Shown: positions 55,639-64,000 of the stretch, piece after piece
Layout of the letters: every line of letters starts with the position of its first letter
Position numbering within the stretch: the first letter of the stretch is position 1
NCBI GenBank assembly: GCA_007570785.1
Contig: ML662465.1
Coordinates: forward strand, 6,561,974-6,625,973
Reading direction: 5' to 3'
Length of the DNA stretch: 64,000 nt
DNA from: Antilocapra americana
Taxonomy: Eukaryota; Chordata; Mammalia; Artiodactyla; Antilocapridae
Made by a program: the position numbers and the translations under genes
The notes under the pieces: model-generated
What the model was told of the DNA's origin: nothing
The model's database searches: none
What the model saw: only the letters and a program-made list of their open reading frames with translations

Positions 55639-56101
55639 AAAACCCTGTCTAACAAAAGACATACAAGACTTGAACAGTGAAATACAAAACATGTCAGAAG
55701 AAATGAAAAAAAGACTGAAATAAGGGTAAAGATATCCTGTGTTCATAGATCAGAAAATTTAACATAGCTAAGTTTGAAATACTCCCCAAATTGATCTACA
55801 AATTCAACTCAATCACTATCAAAATTCCAGCGCCTTTATTGAACAGTTTAACAGACTGGTCTTAAAGTTCACATGGAAATTCATGGGACCCAGAATAACC
55901 AAAAGAATCTTGTAAAAGCTGCAAGAATCATACTTTTTGAATTCAAAGCTTACTACAAAGCTAAAGTAATCAAGACGATAACGGCAAGAGGACAGAGAGA
56001 TCAATGGAAGAGAATTTAGAGTCCGGAAATGAACATTTACAGCCAATTGATTTCTGAAAGCGGTGCTAAGACAATTCAATGGGGAAAGAATTATCTATTC
56101 A

Positions 56102-56232
56102 TTAGGACTTTTTTCATTTTTGCTACACCATGTGGCATGTGGGAATCTTAGTCTCTCAATCAGAGATGGAACCCACAACCCCTACGTTGTAAGCAGAGTC
56201 TTTAACAACTGGACCATCAATCAGGGAAGTTT
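56102..56232 (-). mobile_element. CHR-2 type SINE
   Basis: TTTTGCTACACCATGTGGC, GGAATCTTAGTCTCTC, CAACTGGACCATCAATCAGG. Confidence 0.75.
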
Positions 56233-56582
56233 CAAGAATAATCTTTTCAACAAATGGTAGCAGACCAAGTGAATATACATATGCAAAAGGATGAAGTTGA
56301 ACTCCTTCCTGACATACAGATTAACTCAAAATGGATCAAGGGCTTAAATATAAGAGCTAAAACTCTGGGAAGAAAACACAGGAGAAAATCTTTGCAACAC
56401 TGAGTTAGGCAAAGCCTTAGGATACTAAAATTACAAGCAACAAAAGAATAAATACATCGAACATCATCAAAATTAAGAACATTTGTGCTTCAAAGGACAG
56501 CAACAAGAGAGCAGAGGAACAGCTCACATACTGGGAAAAAAATTTTTGGAAATCATATGTCTGATATGGGACTATGACTCAT

Positions 56583-56797
56583 ACTATTGTTGTTGAGTTG
56601 CTAAGTCGTGTCCAACTCCTCTGTGACTCCACAGACTGTAGCCTGCCAGGCTCCTCTGTCCATGGAATTTTCCAGACAAGAATACTGGAGAAGGTTGCCA
56701 TTTCCTTCTCTAGGGGATGTTCCCGACTCAGGGATCAAACCCCGTGTCTCCTGCAATGCAGATGGGTTCTTTACTACGGAGGTACCTGGGAAGTACC
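56583..56797 (-). mobile_element. Bov-A SINE
   Basis: GAGTTGCTAAGTCGTGTCC, CTCTGTCCATGGAATTTTCC, GAGGTACCTGGGAAG. Confidence 0.88.
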
Positions 56798-56961
56798 ATG
56801 ACTCATATGACTTAACAATAAAAAGGAAAATGACCCAAATAAAAATGGGCAAAGGATTTGAACACACATTCCTCTAAAGAAAATACACATGGTCAATCAA
56901 CACATGAAAAGATACTCAACATCATTAGCCAGAAATACAAATAAAAGTCACACGCAGTAGG

Positions 56962-57070
56962 ATAGTCCAGTGGTTAGGCCTCCACACTTCCACTGGAGGG
57001 GGCAAGGGTTCAACTGTCGATCAAGGAACTGAGACCTCACAAACTATAGGGCGAAGCCAAAAAAAAATTT
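56962..57070 (+). mobile_element. CHR-2 type SINE
   Basis: AGTCCAGTGGTTAGGCCTCC, GGAGGGGGCAAGGGTTCAAC, GGAACTGAGACCTCAC, A-rich tail. Confidence 0.8.
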
Positions 57071-57237
57071 TTTTTAATGGAAAGTGACAAGTTTTGGTGA
57101 GGATGTGGAGAAACTGGAAACCCTGATACATTGTTAATGGGAATGACAAATGTTGCAGTCACGTTTTGAAAACAGTCTGGCAATTTCTCAAAAATTTAAA
57201 ACACAGAATTACCACATGCTCCAGCAACTACAAGTGT

Positions 57238-57420
57238 GTACTGAGTTGCTCATGCTCGTGTCCGACTCTTTGCAACCCCGTGGACTGTAGCCCACCAGGC
57301 TCCTCTGTCCATGGGATTCTCCAGGCAAGAACACTGGAGCCGGCTGCCATCCCCTCCTCCAGGGGATCTTCCTGACCCAAGGATGGAATTCGTCTCTCCT
57401 GCATTGGCAGGAAAGTTTTA
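57238..57420 (-). mobile_element. Bov-A SINE, truncated
   Basis: ACTGAGTTGCTCATGCTC, CTCCAGGCAAGAACACTGG; ends in TCTCCTGCATTGGCAGG. Confidence 0.88.
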
Positions 57421-57967
57421 ACACAGCTACAAATGTACCTTTTCTTTTAGCCCAGATAGGGTCACCATAATGTAACTGCTCTTCTGCAACTTGGCAGAAG
57501 AAAATGTTCTAAAATTGATTGTGTTGGTTGCATCACTAAATAGATTAAAAACCACTGAACTGTACACTGTAAATAGGTGGGCTGGACGGTTTGTGAATTA
57601 TATTGCAATAAAATTAAAAGTTTAAAAAAGAAAAAAAAATAGACAAGGAAAACCATTAAATTTAAAAAGCAAGTTGCAAGGGTCCCATTGTCCCCTTGTG
57701 GGCACTACCAGCTGTGGGATGGGCAATGGGGCTAGGAGCTGGGGGTGGAGGAAAGTTTTTAACATTTTGTACACTTCTATACTGTTTTAACTTTTTATAA
57801 AGCTGGGTTGCTTTCGATATAAAATAATAAATAAGTGAAAGACAAAAATTTTTTTTGAGATCAAGTCAGTAATTCCAATTATTCTTAACAGCTCTTTCCA
57901 TTAGCAGGCAGGCTTATTGACCTGAGGTTTTAGCACTTCTTTTTTTTTTTTTTTAAAGATGCCTACT

Positions 57968-58105
57968 TAAATTTATTTTTATTCATTTATTTTTTGGCTG
58001 CACCACACTACACATGTGATCTCAGTTTCCTGAGGCGGGATCAGACCTGTGCCCCCTGCCATGGAAGCACAGATTTTTCACCACTGGGTCACCAGGCAAG
58101 TCCCC
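57968..58105 (-). mobile_element. CHR-2 type SINE
   Basis: TTTTTTGGCTGCACCACAC, CACTGGGTCACCAGGCAAG. Confidence 0.8.
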
Positions 58106-58615
58106 TTCAGCACTTTCTTGACAGTCATCACAGAAAGAAATACATTTATAGTCTAACCCAGTGCATACCTACCAAAAGCAAGTTAAAATGTCTGTACAAG
58201 GCACTCTGCTATTTTCTATTCTTCTTGTTTTGCTTTTTTCTTTTTTACTCTTTATCCTTAACGCACCACCCACACTGATTTCTCAACTCAGCTTGAAAAT
58301 CGTTGTTCTGGATGTCAACTGCCGAGTTTGTCTCTGACCCTCTGAGCAAGACAGTCACTACTTGGATCTGATGCCAGAGCCACCCGATCCTGCCTGTTAC
58401 CAAAATCATCCCAAGGCCCTGTGCCCGTTTCTCTCCACCGTCGGCCACTCCCAGCCCCAAGGCTTACCCTGCCCTGGTCAGCTCTTGGCCACAGTCCCTG
58501 CTGACCAAGACAGATGGTTGCCTGGAGCTGCCGGCAGCCCAGCCAGGTCACTGGCCTCTGGGGCCACACCGGTGCCAGGGGAGGGGCCGGAACCACAGCC
58601 TCAGCTTCAGACCGC

Positions 58616-58750
58616 AGGGCAGTATAGCCCAGCGGTTAAGAGCCCGGGCTCAGAAGCCAGGCTGCCAAGGGTGCAAATTCCAGTTATGCTGCTGGCGACC
58701 TGCACTATGTTAGTTCATCTCACTAAGTCCCCCATCCGTGAGGGCAGCTG
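58616..58750 (+). repeat. MIR SINE
   Basis: GCAGTATAGCCCAGCGGTTA, GAGCCCGGGCTCAGAAGCC; the 5' tRNA-like head is well kept. Not a functional tRNA. Confidence 0.75.
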
Positions 58751-59204
58751 GGTGGGAAAGTGGGCGGACTGAGGTTCCACGGTAATTCACAGGGGAATTC
58801 GGACCAGAGCCCCAGCCCTCAGCCACGTCCCACTGCTGATCTGACCTTTTCCTCAGTCCTGGGAAACAAAATGAGCTGCAGACAAGCAGCTGTAACCCTG
58901 GCTGGCACAGTGCCTTGTACTCGGCAGGCACTTGATAATGGATTCCAGAACTGAGCAAGGGGGATCTGTTTCAAGGCTGTTCGGTGATCATAAATTTGCT
59001 CTTAAGGCAGCTGTGGCAACTCCTGCTAACTGTCCCCCCAACAGCTCTTGTCTCCTTAATAACAGAACCATGGCTTTACAGCCAAGCATGTGACCACTCA
59101 AAACAAAGTCTACATCTCCCAGATTCCTTTGCAATTAGGGATGACCAAGTCACCAAGTTCTGGCCAAGGGGATATGAGCAGAAGGGCTGTATGCAACTTC
59201 AGGG

Positions 59205-59590
59205 AAGGGTTTTTAAATTTTATTTTATTCAAGTACAGCTGATTTATAATGTTATGTTAATTTCTGCTATACAGCAAAGTGATTCAGTTATACATAAAAA
59301 TTCTTTTTCATATTCTTGTCACAGGATATTGAATATAGTTCCCTGTGCTACACAGTAAGACTTGCCTGGTGGTCCAGCAGGGTTAAGACTCTGCATTCCC
59401 AATGCAGAGGGCCTAGATCAGGGAACCAGATTCCATATGCCACAACTAAGACCCAACGCAGCCAGATAAATAAGTAAAAATTTTTTTTAATTAAGAGAAA
59501 CTATCACAACATTGTTAATCAGCTATACCCCAACACAAAATACAAAGTTAAAAATAAATAAATAAAATTTTTTCCCCTTAGGAAACATCA
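59205..59590. mobile_element. L1 3' end pieces around a CHR-2 SINE
   Basis: 59215-59352 is a reverse ruminant L1 3' UTR (TATACAGCAAAGTGATTC, ATAGTTCCCTGTGCTA). 59495-59570 is a forward one (CACAACATTGTTAATCAGC). Confidence 0.65.
59357..59485 (+). mobile_element. CHR-2 type SINE
   Basis: GACTTGCCTGGTGGTCCAG, GACTCTGCATTCCCAATGC, GACCCAACGCAGCCAG. Confidence 0.8.
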
Positions 59591-59639
59591 GTTTAAGTTT
59601 TATTGGTTGATAACTTGTGTACCTTCAAGCCTAAGTGTT

Positions 59640-59805
59640 TTTCTTTTTTTTTAAATTTATTTTAATTTTCTTTACATTATCGTGTTGGTTTTGCCATACA
59701 TTGACATGAGTCTGCCATGGGTATACATGTGTTCCCCTTCCAGAAACCCCCTCCTACCTCCCTCCCAATTCCCTCTCTCTGGGTCATCCCAGTGCACCAG
59801 CTTAA
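59640..59805 (-). mobile_element. Ruminant L1 3' UTR, antisense
   Basis: GTGTTGGTTTTGCCATACAT, GTCATCCCAGTGCACCAGC. Confidence 0.65.
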
Positions 59806-60529
59806 ATAAAATGTTTAAAAGAGGAAATGTACCTTTCTGCTCTCTCTCCTTCCTGCTGGCTGGAATGCAGGTATGATGGCAGGAGCTCAAGCAGCTAAAT
59901 TTATCCATAAGAAGGAAGCCATGTGCTGAGGATGGCAGAGTCATGAAACAGAGAGAGCATGGAACAGCATAATCTTATACCATGGGGGAGCATAATTATC
60001 CTGGACTCACAATCTTCAGAGTTTGCTATCTAAACTTATGTAACATATTATAGTTTTCTTTTTTTCCTACAAGTTGCTAATTCTGTCTGGTTCAGGAGCT
60101 CCTTCTCTTCCCGATCATAAAAAAAGTCATATCATATCTCTTATGACAAACTGATGCCTGGTGAGGTCAGCCTGGGAAAACTTGTGGTCTCAGTCCAGAG
60201 TCCTAACGTGGTAGCTGCTTCCACATCTGCCCATAAAGATTGAGCCCCTGGAGGATGTTGGATTCCTGTAAAAAAGCAAGGAACCCTCACTGGCCCATAA
60301 CTCAGCCCCACGATACCTGTTTGAACACCTACCCTCCTAGGAATCTCCAAACCTGGGCTTTGTTTGGCCCACAAAGGGCTTCTGTGTGAGCAGAGAGACT
60401 GAGACCAGGAGCAGAACCTCGGTTGCCAAGACATCTGGATTCTCAAGAAGCTTTCCTCTGCCCTCACTCAGACATCCACATCTTTCCTTCCTAGCCCGTA
60501 ACACATCCTGGGAAAATACTTCTATGGAG

Positions 60530-60710
60530 AGGCAGCTGAGCAGAGCTCTGAGTCAGGCCTGAGTTCAAGTCCCAACTCTGCCACTTCTTAGCTGTGTGAC
60601 CTTACCTCTTGGCCTCAGGTTTCTCACTATAACCTGGGATGCAGAGTTGTACTCACCACCTCTAACTTGACAGTATTAGCACAGAGCAAGCATTAAGACT
60701 GTAATTATCA
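60530..60710 (+). repeat. MIR SINE
   Basis: GAGTTCAAGTCCCAACTCTG, CCACTTCTTAGCTGTGTGAC, CTCAGGTTTCTCACTATAAC. Confidence 0.8.
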
Positions 60711-61739
60711 TCATCATTTTTATTACCATCACTAAACGGGGTTGAGTCCTGGGTCCCAGCCAGATTGATGACCTGGATGGCTGGTTAGCAGCCAAGCCAA
60801 GCTTCTTCAGGGCTCCTCAGGGAGCAGGCTATCTTAGGCTCTGACCACGGAACCACTGCTCACTGTGTCCTGCCATAAAGGGCTTCTCTGGCAGCTACAG
60901 GGGAGGAAATGATGACTGTAATGCTTAGGTCAAGTCCTGTGGGCCAGGCCAAAGTGACACCAGCTCTCCCTGGGGCTCCCCTCACCCCCCGGAGCTGACT
61001 TCCTGCTGTAGAAATGAGCTGGAATCTCCCACCGACCACTCCTGGGAGCCAGCACCCCAGAGCCAACATGGGCCATACTGAGCTGCCAGGATACCCACTA
61101 GTGTATGCCCTGCACAGCAGAACTCACAGTGGACCAGGTGACTTGTGGGTCACCTCATGTCATACACCTATTTCTGCTTGGGGATCTGCTTGTCCCCAAC
61201 TCTCAGGTCATGCGGTTGGGGTTGGGGATAAAGCCCCAGGTAACAGGGTGTATCACATGACACTGCTAAGCCCATTACAGCGTTCAGGTACTGTTCAAAG
61301 TGACTGACTCAGGGATGGGCATGTGACTCAAGTCAAACCACTATGGCCCAATCCCAGATAAGCCTGGGGCTTTCGCTTGAGCAACTAGAAGAGACGATCA
61401 ATCATTTCCTGGAGCATGTTAATCTGAGACAAGGGCTGAAGTCATCAGAGAACTTCTGACTGACATTTGGTGAAGAGCAGAACAAGAAATGAAGAGAAAA
61501 ACGAATAGTGATGATACCATTTGAGATCCCGAACCCAAACATGCTTGAAGCCAAGCTGCCTGCCTGGACTTCTGAAACATATGACACAATAAACCCTTGC
61601 TCTTTGGGGGCTGTGGGGGACAACCTGGCTGAGTACACATAGGTTTTGTGTCACCTGCAATATGAAAAGTCCAAAACCCAACCAGGACTTAGGGTCACTG
61701 TATGTTATTTATATACAATTTAAAAAATCTTTTATTACA

Positions 61740-61852
61740 GCACTGGAGTAGGAAATAGCAACCCACTCCAGTATTCTTGCCTGGAAAAGTTCGTGGAAAG
61801 AGGAGCCTGGAGGGCCACAGTACATGGGGTCCCAAAGAGTTGGATGTAACCA
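61740..61852 (+). mobile_element. Bov-A SINE 3' half
   Basis: GGAGTAGGAAATAGCAACCC, ACTCCAGTATTCTTGCC, GGTCCCAAAGAGTTGG. Confidence 0.85.
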
Positions 61853-62067
61853 CACACCTTAAAGTACAGGGTTTAAAATAACACCTCTTTCCTATGAGGG
61901 CCATACAGGTAAGGTATGCTCAACCCTAGTGAACAAGCTGTGCAGCAGTACAGGGGCAGCCCCGCTTCCCAACTCCAGGGGGCAGCCCCACTTCCAATTT
62001 TCTAGACGTGACTCTTGGTAGAGAACACCATATCTCTAAGTAATATGCTTTCTCTGCCATTTCTTTT

Positions 62068-62327
62068 CTTAATTTTAATTATTTATTTTTGGCTTCACTG
62101 GGCCTTCGTTGCTGTGCGTGGGCTTTCTCTAGTTGCAGTGTGTGGGTTTCTCATTGTGGTGGCTTCCCTGGGTGCAGAGCACAGGTTCTGTGGTACATGG
62201 GCTTCAGTGGTTGTGGTATACACGATTAGTTGCCCTGCGGAATGTGAGATCTTCCTGGACCAGGGATCGAACCTGTGTGCCCTGCTTGGGCAGGCAGATT
62301 CTCAACCATTGGATCACTAGGGAAGTC
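62068..62327 (-). mobile_element. CHR-1 type SINE
   Basis: TTTTTGGCTTCACTGGGCC, TCTCTAGTTGCAGTGTGTGG, GGATCACTAGGGAAGTCC. Confidence 0.85.
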
Positions 62328-62479
62328 CTCTCTGTTATTTCGTAAGTTATCTATCGATTTTCTGACATGATAAATGAAACTGTAGTTCCACTTCCCCTCA
62401 TTACTTCCCTCCCTGATTCCTCTACTCCCAGACTGACAGATCTTCTGCTGCTTCCTTTAGAATCCATGCCAAGAACTCT

Positions 62480-62870
62480 CTTTTTTAAAATTATTATGAG
62501 TATAGTTGATTTACAATATTGTGTTAGTTTCAGGTACATAGCAAAGTGATTCAGTTGTACATATATATTCTTTTTCAGATTCCTTTCCATTATAGGTTGC
62601 CACAAGATATTGAATGTAGTTTCCTGTTGTTTACCTAGTTTATATATGTTAGTGTGTATATATTAATCCCAAATCCCTAATTTATCCCTTCCTTCTCTTT
62701 CCTCTTTGGTTAAGTGTGTTTTCTATGTGAGCCTATTTCTGTTTTGTAAATAAGTTCATTTGTATCTTTATTTTAGATTCTACAGATAAGTGATTTCATA
62801 TCATATTTCTCTTGCTCTGTCTGACTTACTTCACTTAGTATGATGATCTGTAGTTCTATCCAGGAACTCT
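62480..62870 (-). mobile_element. Ruminant L1 3' end, antisense
   Basis: GAGTATAGTTGATTTACAAT, CATAGCAAAGTGATTCAG, CTCTGTCTGACTTACTTCAC. Confidence 0.75.
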
Positions 62871-63269
62871 CTGTCTTATCCCACCAACCAGAAGGAACGA
62901 TGGATTTCTCATGAGTTCATCTTACCCGAGATAGATGTGGTTTTTATGCTGCAAGTGAGCGATAAGAAAGCAGAAGAGGCCCTTGCTCCCATTGACCACA
63001 AAGTGCATAGTTTACTGAACTAAGGCAGACAAATTACACATGTGAACAGCTTACTGTGTCCAAGGCACCATGCTAAGCTCGCAATTTGGACTCTCCCTTC
63101 TGGCAATGACAGGTGATGCTGGGCAGAGAAATGACTGCCAACCTCCGACAGGGCCACCCCAGGGAGGGAAACTGAGCAGACCCAGGCTGCCCCAGACTGC
63201 TCCTGGCTTGTTCCAAGGATGTCCTGGGTTCCAGCTTGAGTTTTCAGTTTCCTTCAAACAAGAAACAGA

Positions 63270-64000
63270 AACTTATCTTGGTGCATTCCCGTGTTCACTG
63301 CAGCATTCTTCACAATAGCCAGGGTATGGAAACAACCTACATGTCTGACACATGAATGGATAAAGAAAATGTGATATATCTATTTGTTGTTGTTGTTCAG
63401 TTGCTAAGTCTTACCTGGCTCTTTGCAACCCCATGGACTGCAGCATGTCAGGCCTCCTGCCCCTCACTATCTCCTGGAGTTTGCTTAAGTTCATGCATTA
63501 TGTACACAATGGGATATTGCTCAGTCTTAAAAAAGAAGGAAATCCTGTCATTTGCAATAACGTGGATAACGGAGGACATGATGTTAAGTGAAATAAGCCA
63601 GACACACAAAAATATTGTATGATCTCACTTACATGTGGAGTCTGTAAAAGCTGAACTCAGAGAAGGCAGAGAGTAGAATGGTGGTTACCAGGGGCTGAGG
63701 ATGGGGTGGGGAAAATGGAGAGAGAATGTACAAAGTTTCAGTTATAAGATAAATTAAGGCCTGGAGATCTAGTGTATAGCCTGGTGACTCCAATTAATAA
63801 TACTGAATTGTGTACTTGAAATTTGTTTGAGAGTAAATCTTAACTGTTCTTACACACACAAAAAAAAACAAAACAAAAAAAATGGTAACTACATGAGATT
63901 ATGGATGGGTTAATTAGATTGACTGTGGTAATCATTTCACAAATATATGTATATCAATTCATCACATTGTATACCTTAAATATGTACAATAGTTACTTGT
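63270..64000 (+). mobile_element. L1 ORF2 end and 3' UTR, runs off the window
   Basis: TTCACTGCAGCATTCTTCAC, TCTTAAAAAAGAAGGAAATC, AAGTGAAATAAGCCAGACAC, GTGGTTACCAGGGGCTGAGG; interrupted by BovB at 63385-63497. Confidence 0.8.
63385..63497 (-). mobile_element. BovB LINE 3' fragment inside L1
   Basis: GTTCAGTTGCTAAGTCTTAC, CCCATGGACTGCAGCATG, CTCCTGGAGTTTGCTTAAG. Confidence 0.75.

Larger units (their letters stand above)
55380..57630 (+). mobile_element. L1 ORF2-3' UTR copy with five nested SINEs
   Basis: TTCTATGTACTAGCAATGAA, AAATTCCAGCGCCTTTATTG, TCAACAAATGGTAGCAGAC, CAAATAAAAATGGGCAAAGG and the tail CTGTACACTGTAAATAGG run in L1 order on the plus strand, broken by SINEs. No intact reading frame. 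Confidence 0.8.
54422..64000 (-). other. EEF2K: EEF2K 5' intron (part)
   Basis: At least 9.6 kb. It holds an L2, a plus-strand L1 with five nested SINEs, MIRs, antisense L1 3' ends, CHR and Bov-A SINEs and a plus-strand L1 at the right edge. 58.2-59.2, 60.0-61.6 and 62.9-63.25 kb have little recognised. No CpG-rich promoter or further exon found. Confidence 0.75.

Noticed and set aside
58300..58640. GC-rich stretch considered as the EEF2K promoter or CpG island
   Set aside because: CpG dinucleotides are sparse and a MIR follows; nothing resembles a first exon with a donor.
58616..58690. tRNA-like block with A-box and B-box style sequence
   Set aside because: It is the head of a MIR SINE; no cloverleaf with an anticodon arm can be drawn. 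The same applies to the tRNA-derived heads of the CHR and Bov-A SINEs.

Overview
The window is nuclear DNA from a ruminant artiodactyl (cattle, sheep, goat or a close relative). The evidence is dozens of Bov-A SINEs, many tRNA-derived CHR SINEs, BovB LINE 3' fragments, ruminant-type L1 3' ends and ERV LTRs, around one mammalian gene with long introns and GT-AG splice sites. There is one run of 100 N at 16389-16488.

The only protein-coding gene I can support is EEF2K (eukaryotic elongation factor 2 kinase, the alpha-kinase that phosphorylates eEF2 and slows translation elongation). It lies on the minus strand. Its whole coding sequence is present as 17 coding exons, from the ATG at 54370 down to the TAA at 9851-9849. 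The exons join in frame to 2172 nt, encoding 723 residues (human: 725, from memory). All 16 introns in the coding region are GT-AG. Exon order follows the protein: acidic N-terminus, calmodulin-binding segment, alpha-kinase domain (coding exons 3-8), phospho-regulatory linker (coding exons 9-13), and SEL1-like helical repeats to the C-terminus (coding exons 13-17). The linker includes a DSGxxS phosphodegron in coding exon 11.

Layout by position: 1-6.6 kb is 3' intergenic flank with a BovB-split SINE and two LTR-like elements. About 6.63-9.85 kb is the probable 3' UTR. 9.85-54.4 kb holds the coding exons and introns. 54.4-64 kb is the 3' part of the 5' intron, made mostly of an L2, a heavily interrupted L1 and other repeats. 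I see no CpG-island promoter or first non-coding exon, so these probably lie beyond 64 kb. The introns are mainly repeats in which younger SINEs sit inside older L1, L2 and LTR copies.

I found no tRNA or rRNA gene, CRISPR array, second protein gene or evidence of an undescribed biological system. The better second-look items are EEF2K exon architecture (a cassette-compatible degron exon, a NAGNAG acceptor, a G-rich tract at a 5' splice site), some kinase and linker substitutions, competing poly(A) signals, and well-preserved nested insertions with target-site duplications. Repeat family names and human residue numbers are from memory; repeat edges are approximate.
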